Origin: Bacteroidetes bacterium CG2_30_32_10
GTDB lineage: Bacteria; Bacteroidota; Bacteroidia; Bacteroidales; CG2-30-32-10
Direction of reading: 5' to 3'
Assembly (NCBI GenBank): GCA_001872995.1
Contig: MNXO01000169.1
Coordinates: 6,119 to 20,013, forward strand
Length of the DNA: 13,895 bases
In this document: one piece after another, positions 1 through 7,661 of the stretch
Position numbering within the stretch: the first letter of the stretch is position 1
How the letters are laid out: every line of letters starts with the position of its first letter
The notes under the pieces: model-generated
The model's input: only the letters and a program-made list of their open reading frames with translations
The model's database searches: none
Told to the model about the DNA's origin: nothing
Translations under genes and position numbers: made by a program

Positions 1-75
1 GCCTTAGAAGGGTTGAAAGTAGTAGATATTATTGAAAGAATCTATTCCTTAAGAAAAGCAAACAGAAAAAATTAA
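1..75 (+). CDS. C-terminal end of a probable Gfo/Idh/MocA family oxidoreductase (partial)
   Basis: The frame is open from the first base of the window to a TAA at 73-75 and gives 24 residues: ALEGLKVVDIIERIYS, then a basic tail (LRKANRKN). A last helix of this kind (A-L-x-x-L-x-V-V-x-x-I-x-x-I-Y) is typical of the C-terminus of Gfo/Idh/MocA sugar oxidoreductases, the family of WbpB and WlbA, which oxidise the 3-position of UDP-GlcNAc uronic acid. The nucleotide-sugar dehydrogenase gene begins 17 nt downstream on the same strand, and WbpA/WbpB-type pairs are common, so the context agrees. Only the tail is visible: there is no Rossmann motif or catalytic residue to check, and the family call rests on helix resemblance and neighbourhood. 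Confidence 0.5.
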   Translation, partial: ALEGLKVVDIIERIYSLRKANRKN

Positions 76-92
76 TTTAATAAATATATATT

Positions 93-1388
93 ATGAGCAT
101 TTACAATAAATTAATAAACAAAGAAACCAAATTATCGGTCATAGGATTGGGTTATGTGGGTTTACCAATTGCACTTGAATTTGCTAAAAAGATTGCTGTT
201 ATTGGGTTTGACATAAAACCAGACAGGGTTGAATTGATGAAAAAGAAAATAGACCCAAGTGAGGAGTTAGAATCAAAAGCATTTGATGGTTGCGATATTA
301 TGTTTACCGCCAATCCAGAAGATTTAAAACAAGCTACTTTTCATATTGTAGCTGTACCAACACCCATTGATTCGCATAACTTACCTGACCTTAAACCACT
401 ACTATCTGCCACAAAAACAGTAGGACAAGCTTTAAAAAAAGGCGATTATGTGGTGTATGAATCTACTGTTTACCCTGGTTGTACCGAAGAAGATTGTATT
501 CCTATTCTTGAAAAAGAGTCGGGTTTAAAATTTAATGTTGATTTTAAAATTGGTTTTTCTCCAGAGCGGATTAATCCTGGTGATAAAGAACATACCATCA
601 CCACGATTAAGAAAATTGTTTCAGGCTCTTGCAACGAATCTCTTGATAACATAGCAAAAACTTATGAATTAGTTGTAAAAGCAGGTGTTCATAGAGCATC
701 TTCCATTAAAGTTGCTGAGGCAGCTAAAATTATTGAAAACACCCAAAGAGATGTTAATATTGCTTTGATGAACGAGCTTTCTATTATTTTCAATCGGATG
801 GGAATAAATACGTACGAAGTTTTAGAAGCTGCCGGAACCAAATGGAACTTTTTAAAGTTCTTTCCAGGCTTAGTTGGTGGACATTGCATCGGCGTTGACC
901 CCTATTATCTTACCTATAAAGCCAAAGAATTTAGATACCACGCCCAAATTATTAACTCTGGTCGTTTTGTAAACGATTCAATGGGTTTTTATATTGCTAA
1001 ACAAACCGTTAAGAAAGCAATAGCTGCTGGAAAAAACATTCTAAACTCAAAAGTATTGGTGATGGGTGCTACTTTTAAAGAAAATGTAAGCGATATTCGA
1101 AATTCTAAAGTGGCAGATGTGGTTTGCGAATTAAAATCTTATGGTGTAAATGTGGATATTGTGGACCCCTATGCCTCTTCAAAAGAACTAAAACATGAAT
1201 ATGGCTTTGAACTTACTGAAAAAATTGCTAATAATTATGATGCCATTATAGTTGCGGTTAATCATCATCAATATGTAGGTTTAGATGAGGCTTATTTTAA
1301 ATCTATTTCCTCAGAAAAGGGAATTTTAATTGATGTGAAAGGAATTTACAGAGGAAAAATCAAAGAATTAACTTATTGGAGTTTATAA
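93..1388 (+). CDS. UDP-N-acetyl-hexosamine 6-dehydrogenase, TviB/WbpO type
   Basis: This 431-residue protein belongs to the UDP-glucose/GDP-mannose dehydrogenase family. These cytosolic enzymes use two NAD+ to oxidise C6 of a UDP-sugar to the uronic acid. The NAD-binding motif GLGYVGLP is at residues 18-25, ESTVYPG at 123-129, the conserved Lys/Asn helix (AAKIIENTQRD) at about 210-220, and the catalytic cysteine is Cys265 in GGHCIGVDPYY. The C-terminal UDP-binding domain has GATFKENVSDIRNS at 325-338. The GGHC-I-x-VDP form of the cysteine loop is that of UDP-GlcNAc/GalNAc dehydrogenases (TviB, WbpO, WbpA, WecC), not the GGSC form of UDP-glucose dehydrogenase. Length is normal. The ATG follows an A/T-rich stretch with no Shine-Dalgarno site, 17 nt after the upstream stop; galE starts 10 nt after this stop, so the genes are probably cotranscribed. 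Whether it prefers UDP-GlcNAc or UDP-GalNAc cannot be read from sequence alone. Confidence 0.93.
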   Translation: MSIYNKLINKETKLSVIGLGYVGLPIALEFAKKIAVIGFDIKPDRVELMKKKIDPSEELESKAFDGCDIMFTANPEDLKQATFHIVAVPTPIDSHNLPDLKPLLSATKTVGQALKKGDYVVYESTVYPGCTEEDCIPILEKESGLKFNVDFKIGFSPERINPGDKEHTITTIKKIVSGSCNESLDNIAKTYELVVKAGVHRASSIKVAEAAKIIENTQRDVNIALMNELSIIFNRMGINTYEVLEAAGTKWNFLKFFPGLVGGHCIGVDPYYLTYKAKEFRYHAQIINSGRFVNDSMGFYIAKQTVKKAIAAGKNILNSKVLVMGATFKENVSDIRNSKVADVVCELKSYGVNVDIVDPYASSKELKHEYGFELTEKIANNYDAIIVAVNHHQYVGLDEAYFKSISSEKGILIDVKGIYRGKIKELTYWSL

Positions 1389-1398
1389 AAATTATTGA

Positions 1399-2424
1399 AT
1401 GAAGAAAATACTTATTACTGGTGGTACAGGATATATTGGTTCTCATACCGTTGTTGAATTACAGCAAAAAGGGTACGAGGTTATAATTATTGATAACTTA
1501 TCCAACTCTTCTGAAAGCGTAGTTGATTCAATTGCTCAAATTACGGGCATTAAACCAACCTTTAAAAAGATTGATCTAACAGATAGCAAAGCCACCGCTG
1601 CTTTTTTTGAAAAATACAAACAAATAGATGGCGTAATTCATTTTGCAGCTTTCAAAGCCGTTGGTGAATCTGTAGAAAACCCTTTGAAATATTATCATAA
1701 TAATTTGTTTTCCTTGATAAATCTTTTGGATTGTATGAAGAAGAATCAAATCAACAACATAGTTTTTTCTTCTTCTTGCACTGTTTATGGAGAACCCGAT
1801 TCGCTTCCCGTTACAGAAAAAGCTTCTATAAAAAAAGCTCTTTCTCCTTATGGGAATACCAAGCAAATTTGCGAAGAAATAATTACAGATACTACTAAAA
1901 CTTCGAGTTTACAAAGCATTTTACTTAGATATTTCAATCCTATTGGTGCACATAGTTCTGCTTTAATTGGTGAATTACCTTTGGGCATACCTAATAATTT
2001 GATTCCTTATATTACACAAACAGCTATTGGAAAGCGTTCTATTCTAAATGTATATGGAAATGATTATCCAACGCCAGATGGTACTTGTTTGAGAGACTAC
2101 CTTCATGTAGTTGATTTAGCAAAAGCACACGTGATAGCTATTGACAGATTATTAGAAAACAAAAATAAATCAGCGTTAGAGGTGTTTAATCTTGGAACTG
2201 GTAATGGGTTTTCTGTATTAGAAGTGATTAAAACTTTTGAAAAAGTTTCTGGAGTAAAACTAAATTATAAAATTGTTGAGCGGAGAGCAGGCGATGTTTC
2301 TCAAATTTTTTCGGACTGCGAATTGGCAAATAAAGAATTAGGTTGGAAAGCAAAATTAGGACTTGACGAAATGCTCAGTTCTTCTTGGAAGTGGGAAAAC
2401 TATATTAATAAAACAACTAAATAA
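1399..2424 (+). CDS. galE: UDP-glucose/UDP-N-acetylglucosamine 4-epimerase GalE
   Basis: This 341-residue extended short-chain dehydrogenase/reductase interconverts UDP-Glc and UDP-Gal, and possibly UDP-GlcNAc and UDP-GalNAc, using tightly bound NAD+. The N-terminal Rossmann motif GGTGYIG is at residues 8-14, the HFAAFKAVGES strand at 81-91, the catalytic serine region FSSSCTVYG at 123-131 (Ser126), and the YxxxK pair is Tyr151/Lys155 in YGNTK. The sugar-binding loop RYFNPIGAH is at 177-185. The C-terminal substrate region RRAGDVSQIFSD (295-306) aligns with the E. coli segment carrying Tyr299, but has Ile303 at that gatekeeper position. Length matches the family (E. coli 338). It lies between the UDP-sugar dehydrogenase (10-nt gap) and rfbB (9-nt gap), so it probably supplies a surface-polysaccharide pathway and not galactose catabolism; no other gal genes are near. 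Confidence 0.94.
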   Translation: MKKILITGGTGYIGSHTVVELQQKGYEVIIIDNLSNSSESVVDSIAQITGIKPTFKKIDLTDSKATAAFFEKYKQIDGVIHFAAFKAVGESVENPLKYYHNNLFSLINLLDCMKKNQINNIVFSSSCTVYGEPDSLPVTEKASIKKALSPYGNTKQICEEIITDTTKTSSLQSILLRYFNPIGAHSSALIGELPLGIPNNLIPYITQTAIGKRSILNVYGNDYPTPDGTCLRDYLHVVDLAKAHVIAIDRLLENKNKSALEVFNLGTGNGFSVLEVIKTFEKVSGVKLNYKIVERRAGDVSQIFSDCELANKELGWKAKLGLDEMLSSSWKWENYINKTTK

Positions 2425-2433
2425 TTATATTTT

Positions 2434-3501
2434 ATGATGACTAATTTTAAAAAAAAAATTTTAATAACAGGCGGAGCTGGTTTTATTGGTTCGCATGTGA
2501 TCCGATTGTTTGTTAACAAATATCCCGATTATCATATCATCAACCTTGATAAACTCACTTACGCAGGCAATCTTGCAAATTTAAAAGACATAGAAACAAA
2601 ACCAAACTACACTTTTGTAAAAGGAGATATTGTTGATGGTAACTTTATGGCTGATTTATTTAACAAACATACGATTGATGGAGTAATTCATCTTGCAGCA
2701 GAATCGCACGTAGACCGTTCCATTGCCAATCCAATGGAGTTTATAATGACCAATATTGTGGGCACCGTCAATTTGCTTAATGCAGCAAAATCGAGCTGGA
2801 AAGATAATTTTTCTAATAAAAGATTCTACCATATTTCAACTGATGAAGTATATGGTTCTTTGAGTAACGAAGGCTTTTTTACCGAAAGCACTTCCTATAG
2901 TCCAAATAGTCCCTATTCTGCATCTAAAGCAAGTTCAGATCATTTGGTAAGGGCGTATTATCATACTTATCAATTACCCATTGTTATTTCAAACTGTTCA
3001 AACAATTATGGCTCCCATCAATTTCCCGAAAAACTGATTCCATTGATGATTCATAATATCAAAAACAACAAACCACTTCCTGTTTATGGTAAAGGAGAAA
3101 ATATTAGAGATTGGTTATTTGTAGAAGACCACGCCAGTGCTATTGATATCATTTTTCACAAAGGTAAAGTTGCCGAAACCTATAACATTGGTGGTAACAA
3201 TGAGTTAAAAAACATTGATTTAATTTATCTTCTTTGCAGTTTGATGGATAAAAAACTCCATAAACCCAAAGATTCTTCTATGAAACTTATTACTTACGTT
3301 AAAGATAGGGCTGGTCACGATTTACGTTATGCCATAGACTCTTCAAAATTACAAAAAGAACTTGGGTGGCAACCTTCTCTCAAATTTGAAGAAGGTTTAG
3401 AGAAAACCGTAGATTGGTATTTGGCAAATGAAAAGTGGTTGAATGAAGTAACCTCTGGAGCCTATCAAAATTATTATACCAATCAATACGAGAAAAGATA
3501 A
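2434..3501 (+). CDS. rfbB: dTDP-glucose 4,6-dehydratase RfbB/RmlB
   Basis: This 355-residue extended SDR enzyme converts dTDP-glucose to dTDP-4-keto-6-deoxyglucose, the second step to dTDP-rhamnose and other 6-deoxy sugars. GGAGFIGSH at residues 13-21 binds NAD+; LDKLTYAGN at 38-46 is the family signature after the second strand; HLAAESHVDRSI is at 86-97. The catalytic residues are Thr136-Asp137-Glu138 in STDEVYG and Tyr161/Lys165 in YSASK. NNYGSHQFPEKLIPL (190-204) and RDWLFVEDH (225-233) are typical of RmlB and separate it from GalE. Two ATGs occur in tandem (2434 and 2437); the first is used here, and the choice adds one residue only. It is the last gene of the visible operon and ends 15 nt from the convergent peptidase gene. 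rfbA, rfbC and rfbD, which usually accompany it, are not downstream. Confidence 0.95.
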   Translation: MMTNFKKKILITGGAGFIGSHVIRLFVNKYPDYHIINLDKLTYAGNLANLKDIETKPNYTFVKGDIVDGNFMADLFNKHTIDGVIHLAAESHVDRSIANPMEFIMTNIVGTVNLLNAAKSSWKDNFSNKRFYHISTDEVYGSLSNEGFFTESTSYSPNSPYSASKASSDHLVRAYYHTYQLPIVISNCSNNYGSHQFPEKLIPLMIHNIKNNKPLPVYGKGENIRDWLFVEDHASAIDIIFHKGKVAETYNIGGNNELKNIDLIYLLCSLMDKKLHKPKDSSMKLITYVKDRAGHDLRYAIDSSKLQKELGWQPSLKFEEGLEKTVDWYLANEKWLNEVTSGAYQNYYTNQYEKR

Positions 3502-3516
3502 CAATATAAGGAAGAA

Positions 3517-4635
3517 TTATATTTTCCAAATACTTTTAGGAATAGCATGCTTGTTAATCATAATAGCTATGGTCTTTAGTTCGATATAAGATTTAGAAAG
3601 GTAAACAAAACCATCATTTACAGCATTGCCCCAAGAGTTTTTAACAATGTAATAGGTGGTTCCATTTTGGTCTTTGGCTTTTCCAACAATGTGCATCAAG
3701 TGGTCAACGGTGGTTGAATGGTCGTCAAAAGCGGCTTGCCTGATTGTTTCGGTTATTATTTTTTCTTTTTCGGGTTTTTCTGAAGGTTTGTTTTCCATTG
3801 ACTTTAAAGGAACAACAGCAATTCCAATATTTGCAAAATATTCTACCTCCGACACATCGCCATCCCATACAATTGAAAAGCCTTTATTAATGACAGAATC
3901 AATAATTGTCATAAAATCTGTTAAGCATACATTATAATATGCAGCAGATGCCCAGTTGAATTTATCTTCTAATACAAATAAAGTATTATAAGGATGATGA
4001 GTATATGAAGTTATTTCTATGTAATCGTCGGGATTAAACTGCAACATATTCATAAAACTTAAAGAGGTATAGTTTTCCCCTTGGTATTTGAAATATTTTG
4101 GAACTTCTCCCAAACAAGAATCGAGTGTTTTGTTAATTGACGGAAGCCATCTTGGCGAAACTTCTCCTCTTTTTTTATTCGCAGTACTATCAACGATTGT
4201 TTTTAAAATTTTATCCAATGTAGTGTGGTCGTGATAAGTTTTATTTTCTAACAACCCACTAAATATGTTTTCGGGCATTATACCAAAACTTTTTATTGTT
4301 GTCATTACATCGTGTGCTTGACCTCCTGGAGTGAAAAAGTTGTATCCTTGCATACGAATGAATTGCTCGGCTTTTCGAGGATAAGTGTTATGAACGATAA
4401 ACATTTCGGACAGGTCAAACTCGCCTTTACCCATTCTGATTAATTCTGTTTCAATAAAAGAAATGGTCGCAAAACTCCAGCAAGTACTTGATTGTTGCTG
4501 ATCCTTCACGGTGGTTGTTTTCAAGAGTTTTTCAAGAGTAAAATGATACCCATTAATATTTGTTTTTTGAGCGACTACTTCAGAGCACCATAAAACAACG
4601 AAAAAAACAAATAGCAAATAACGAATAAGTTTCAT
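3517..4635 (-). CDS. secreted C1 family cysteine peptidase, bleomycin hydrolase/aminopeptidase C-like
   Basis: The 372-residue protein starts with a signal peptide: Lys3/Arg5, a hydrophobic stretch at about 6-16, and a likely signal peptidase I site after Val-Val-Ala22. Cys17 follows Trp, so there is no lipobox. The catalytic set of the papain clan is complete: Gln46 (oxyanion hole), Cys52 in SSTCWSFA, His312 in DHLMHIVG and Asn333 in VKNSWG. The region after the cysteine (ETELIRMGKGEFDLSEMF, 62-79) and the C-terminal NKHAIPKSI are typical of the bleomycin hydrolase/PepC branch. Classical members are cytosolic hexamers with aminopeptidase activity; this one is predicted to be exported to the periplasm or beyond. 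The gap terminator sits just upstream, so it is probably transcribed on its own, but I found no convincing promoter in the 33-nt leader. The 3' end faces rfbB tail to tail. Confidence 0.88.
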   Translation of the reverse strand: MKLIRYLLFVFFVVLWCSEVVAQKTNINGYHFTLEKLLKTTTVKDQQQSSTCWSFATISFIETELIRMGKGEFDLSEMFIVHNTYPRKAEQFIRMQGYNFFTPGGQAHDVMTTIKSFGIMPENIFSGLLENKTYHDHTTLDKILKTIVDSTANKKRGEVSPRWLPSINKTLDSCLGEVPKYFKYQGENYTSLSFMNMLQFNPDDYIEITSYTHHPYNTLFVLEDKFNWASAAYYNVCLTDFMTIIDSVINKGFSIVWDGDVSEVEYFANIGIAVVPLKSMENKPSEKPEKEKIITETIRQAAFDDHSTTVDHLMHIVGKAKDQNGTTYYIVKNSWGNAVNDGFVYLSKSYIELKTIAIMINKHAIPKSIWKI

Positions 4636-4666
4636 GTGTGTGCAATTATTACAATTTATATCTTAC

Positions 4667-4698
4667 AAAAAAGGGCTTGTTTTAAAGCAAGCCCTTTT
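4667..4698 (-). terminator. intrinsic terminator of gap
   Basis: Two perfectly complementary 11-nt arms, 4669-4679 (AAAAGGGCTTG) and 4688-4698 (CAAGCCCTTTT), enclose an 8-nt loop. Read on the - strand, the hairpin begins 17 nt after the gap stop codon and ends in an uninterrupted run of six T, as expected for a Rho-independent terminator. On the + strand the T-tract is broken (TTTTATTATT), so it acts chiefly for gap. Confidence 0.85.
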
Positions 4699-4715
4699 AT
4701 TATTAAAATTATTTG

Positions 4716-5720
4716 TTAGGCAATTCTTTTAACCAAGTCAACTAAACGATTAGAGTAGCCAACTTCATTATCGTACCATGAAACTACTTTAACAAAATTA
4801 CCATTAATAACTTGTGTTAAAAGAGAATCAAAAATAGAAGAATGAGTATTACCAATAATATCTGTGCTAACAATAGGGTCTATACAGTATTCAAGAATTC
4901 CTTTCATAGGACCGTCAGCAGCTTTTTTCATAGCTGCATTTATTTCTTCTTTGGTAACATTTTTAGATAATTCGCAAGTTAAATCTACCACAGAACCATC
5001 TGGTGTAGGTACACGCATAGAGAAACCATCTAATTTTTTATCTAATTCAGGAATTACTAAACCTACTGCTTTTGCTGCTCCTGTTTTTGTTGGAATAATT
5101 GACATTGCAGCAGCCCTTGCTCTTCTAAGGTCTTTGTGAGGGAAATCAAGAATTACTTGATCGTTGGTATAAGAATGAATGGTGTTCATCAAACCTCTCA
5201 CAATACCGAAATTATCGTTTAGAACTTTTGCTATTGGTGCAAGACAATTGGTAGTGCAAGACGCATTTGAAATAAACTGATGTTCTGGTTTTATTTTATC
5301 ATCATTTACACCGAGCACTACAGTTAAGTCAACGTCTGTACTATTATCAGCAGGAACAGAAAGAATTACTTTCTTTGCTCCAGCCTGAATGTGTTTACCC
5401 ATTTTTTCTCTGTTTCTAAACACTCCGGTACATTCAAGAACTACGGATACGCCTAAGTCTTTCCAAGGTAGATTTGCGGGGTCTTTTTCTGCATATATCC
5501 TTATTCTTTTGCCATTTACTACCAGAAAATCTCCGTCAGCACTAACTTCTCCTGGGAATTTGCCATGTACCGAATCGTATTTCAACAAATGAGCCAAGGT
5601 TGCGCAATCTGTTAAATCGTTGATTGCTACTACATCAATGTCGTTGTGTTTCATCAATGCTCTAAAACTAACTCTGCCTATGCGGCCGAATCCATTAATT
5701 GCTAATTTAATTGTTGCCAT
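4716..5720 (-). CDS. gap: glyceraldehyde-3-phosphate dehydrogenase, type I, NAD-dependent
   Basis: This 334-residue glycolytic enzyme oxidises glyceraldehyde 3-phosphate with phosphate and NAD+ to 1,3-bisphosphoglycerate, as a cytosolic homotetramer. The Rossmann motif INGFGRIGR is at residues 8-16. Asp35 in AINDLTD follows the second strand and favours NAD+ over NADP+. The active-site signature SNASCTTN (151-158) carries Cys155, and His182 in TIHSYTNDQ activates it. The S-loop HKDLRRARAA (195-204) and SWYDNEVGYSNR (314-325) are canonical, as is the length. The ATG at 5718-5720 begins MATIKLAINGFGR, the expected N-terminus. A strong terminator follows. The upstream choice-of-anchor L gene ends 41 nt away with no visible terminator; that A/T-rich gap may hold a promoter, but no TAnnTTTG site is seen, so read-through from upstream is possible. 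Confidence 0.97.
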   Translation of the reverse strand: MATIKLAINGFGRIGRVSFRALMKHNDIDVVAINDLTDCATLAHLLKYDSVHGKFPGEVSADGDFLVVNGKRIRIYAEKDPANLPWKDLGVSVVLECTGVFRNREKMGKHIQAGAKKVILSVPADNSTDVDLTVVLGVNDDKIKPEHQFISNASCTTNCLAPIAKVLNDNFGIVRGLMNTIHSYTNDQVILDFPHKDLRRARAAAMSIIPTKTGAAKAVGLVIPELDKKLDGFSMRVPTPDGSVVDLTCELSKNVTKEEINAAMKKAADGPMKGILEYCIDPIVSTDIIGNTHSSIFDSLLTQVINGNFVKVVSWYDNEVGYSNRLVDLVKRIA

Positions 5721-5761
5721 ATTTTTATTATTATTTTATTGATTTGAGTTTTTTATTTGTA

Positions 5762-7444
5762 TTATCTTATAATTGTAACACTTCCTTGGTATTTAGTGCC
5801 ATCAGAAAGTTTAATAATGAAAAAATATACCCCATCCGAAAGATTACCTCCGTCCCAATCGTTTTGGTAGTTATTGGTTTCGAATACCTTTTTGCCCCAT
5901 CTGTTTAAAATTACCAATTGACTATTGGGATATTCAATCAAATGCTTGATAATAAACCTGTCATTATAACTATCCCCATTGGGAGTAATTACATTGGTTG
6001 TTTTGATAGGACATTTAATGGTAACTTTCACCTCATTGCTAATAAATTCTGTCTTGCAACTGTCAATTACCAATGCATGGTATAAATAAAATGGTTTTTC
6101 TTCTTTGGCACTGTATGTTGGCAAAGTAATTTGACTAATTTCTCCTTGTGGCGCAGTTGTTGTGTCTGTTGATATACCTTCTAACCAATAAACCTTAAAA
6201 GGTTTAACACCACCTGTAATTATTGCTGTTAGCGTAGGTATTCCTCCACTTTCATTACAAACAGTGGTATCTCCAATTGCTTTCACAGTTAAATCATCTG
6301 TGTTTTTTAATAATAAGGTTGCTTTTACAGTATCGCTAATACATTGCGAAAACCCTGCCCCTGTCAGTTTAACTATAATAGTTTCAGTTGGTTCGCTAAT
6401 ATTATCTGGGTTGGCTTTAATATTGATTTTGGCTTGCTTTTGATTGGCTTCAAAAATAACAAAATTGGGCATATTACCGCCCAGTGAATCTTCATAATCT
6501 GTTCCATTCAAAGCAGTTCCACCAATTTCAAAATTAAGTGTATAAGGTGTTGAAGTTACTGTATCTCTTGTAAAAATAAAAGAAGCGGTGCCGCATTTTT
6601 CAACCATACCATTATCCCCATTGTTGCCTTTAACTGTAACAGAATAATGGGTTGACGAAAAGCTACCAGCTTCTAAAAATAAACCAGAATCAAAATTATG
6701 ATTCTGTCGTGCATCGCCTATAGCAATATCAAGGGTATAGGTTTTACAATGTTCTACTGGACAAATTGCAGTTAATACGGTTGTGTAACCATTAAATTTA
6801 AATATAGAACCGCCTACATTGGAACGATAGTACTGACTAAAAGTTGGACTTGTAATACTATCAATTCTTATTTCAGTGGTGGTTTTGGGAAATAATGCAA
6901 TATTTTTATTGTTATATGCTTGCCCAGTGATAAAAAATCCAAATACATCCTTTGAAATTTCGCTAAAAGGCAAAAATTCTTCTGATGCAAAAACATAGCG
7001 AAACCAAACGGTATCGGTTAATGGAGTAAAGTTAATGCTAATTATATTAGCATCATAAGCGGGACCAGGAGAAAGCAAAGCATTTAAAGCAGGGAATCCC
7101 ATGACATCATAAAGGTTTCCGCTAACAGTATCTGCAGCATTGCCAAGAATTTCTGATACATTTCCATTAGAGATTACAAAGCCTTCGTTAATTCCTAAAT
7201 TTGAAGAAACGCCTCCACTAAAGTTTCCAAAGGAATGTTCAGCATCTCCTAAAAAGGTTACACTATTGATTATAATGCCAGAATTAGAAAAATATTTCTG
7301 AATCAAGTCTTGTGCTTGCTTATAGGAATAGTTGTCTTTTATTACAAGTTGTGCTTTCAAACCATTGGTATATGAAAATAGTAACAAAAACAACAGCAAT
7401 AAGTTTCTTGCCAAAATCTTTATATTTTTTTTATGTATTTGCAT
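5762..7444 (-). CDS. secreted choice-of-anchor L domain protein with T9SS type B C-terminal sorting domain
   Basis: Reading from the ATG at 7444 gives 560 residues; a GTG one codon upstream (7447) is less likely. A signal peptide spans about 1-31 (basic start, LLLLFLLLF core, cleavage after Leu-Lys-Ala). Residues ~35-265 are a choice-of-anchor L domain, recognised by the YVFASEEF motif at 150-157 and the GLFLEAGSF strand near 254-262. Residues ~280-385 resemble a Calx-beta-like repeat (FEIGGTALNGTDYED, then NISEPTETIIVKL). Residues ~390-478 form another beta-rich module with paired cysteines. The C-terminus (~485-560) is a gliding-motility-associated/T9SS type B domain: NVITPNGDSYNDRF, LNRWGKKVFE, NDWDGG and DGVYFFII. 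In this family the last domain directs the protein through the type IX system to the cell surface or medium. The ligand or role is unknown; the modules suggest an adhesin-like surface protein. It is divergent from the M20 gene. Confidence 0.87.
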   Translation of the reverse strand: MQIHKKNIKILARNLLLLFLLLFSYTNGLKAQLVIKDNYSYKQAQDLIQKYFSNSGIIINSVTFLGDAEHSFGNFSGGVSSNLGINEGFVISNGNVSEILGNAADTVSGNLYDVMGFPALNALLSPGPAYDANIISINFTPLTDTVWFRYVFASEEFLPFSEISKDVFGFFITGQAYNNKNIALFPKTTTEIRIDSITSPTFSQYYRSNVGGSIFKFNGYTTVLTAICPVEHCKTYTLDIAIGDARQNHNFDSGLFLEAGSFSSTHYSVTVKGNNGDNGMVEKCGTASFIFTRDTVTSTPYTLNFEIGGTALNGTDYEDSLGGNMPNFVIFEANQKQAKINIKANPDNISEPTETIIVKLTGAGFSQCISDTVKATLLLKNTDDLTVKAIGDTTVCNESGGIPTLTAIITGGVKPFKVYWLEGISTDTTTAPQGEISQITLPTYSAKEEKPFYLYHALVIDSCKTEFISNEVKVTIKCPIKTTNVITPNGDSYNDRFIIKHLIEYPNSQLVILNRWGKKVFETNNYQNDWDGGNLSDGVYFFIIKLSDGTKYQGSVTIIR

Positions 7445-7484
7445 CACTTTTCTTTAAATAATTTTTTCAATTTGAAATTTCATC

Positions 7485-7492
7485 CAAAGATA
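7485..7492 (-). promoter_or_regulatory. candidate -7 element for the choice-of-anchor L gene
   Basis: On the - strand this reads TATCTTTG, an exact match to the Bacteroidota -7 consensus TAnnTTTG, 40 nt before the ATG. No TTG lies at the usual 17-23 nt upstream; the nearest are too close, at about 3 and 10 nt. The site therefore rests on the -7 box alone. Confidence 0.35.
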
Positions 7493-7573
7493 AAAACAAT
7501 TCCAAAATCATTGTAGAATTATCTTTTTAAAAAATCAAAATTTCATTTTTAATTCAAATTATTATCAATTGAT

Positions 7574-7604
7574 TTGTTTGAATAATAAAGAAAAACTACT
7601 TTTG
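7574..7604 (+). promoter_or_regulatory. Bacteroidota-type promoter for the M20 peptidase gene
   Basis: TTG at 7574-7576 (within TTTG), a 20-nt spacer and TACTTTTG at 7597-7604 fit the -33 TTG / -7 TAnnTTTG pattern of the Bacteroidota primary sigma factor. Transcription would start near 7610 and leave a leader of about 50 nt. This places the promoter inside the longer reading frame that could start at a TTG at 7569, and so supports the ATG at 7662 as the true start. Confidence 0.55.
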
Positions 7605-7661
7605 CCTCCGCCAATCTTTATCATTGAATTATTATTATTTCAATTTTTAAAATATTATTTT

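Noticed and set aside
3510..3527. Hairpin between rfbB and the C1 peptidase gene as a terminator
   Set aside because: The stem has only six pairs, including a wobble, and no clear T-tract on either strand; I do not list it as a feature.
4636..4668. Promoter for the C1 peptidase gene
   Set aside because: The 33-nt leader has no TAnnTTTG box and only loosely placed TTG triplets; nothing could be supported.
7445..7447. GTG start for the choice-of-anchor L gene
   Set aside because: It is one codon before an ATG and gains nothing for the signal peptide; ATG is the more likely start.
7569..7661. Longer start of the M20 gene at a TTG codon
   Set aside because: It would add 31 hydrophobic residues that the family lacks and would place the good promoter (7574-7604) inside the coding region. 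The ATG at 7662 gives the expected N-terminus.
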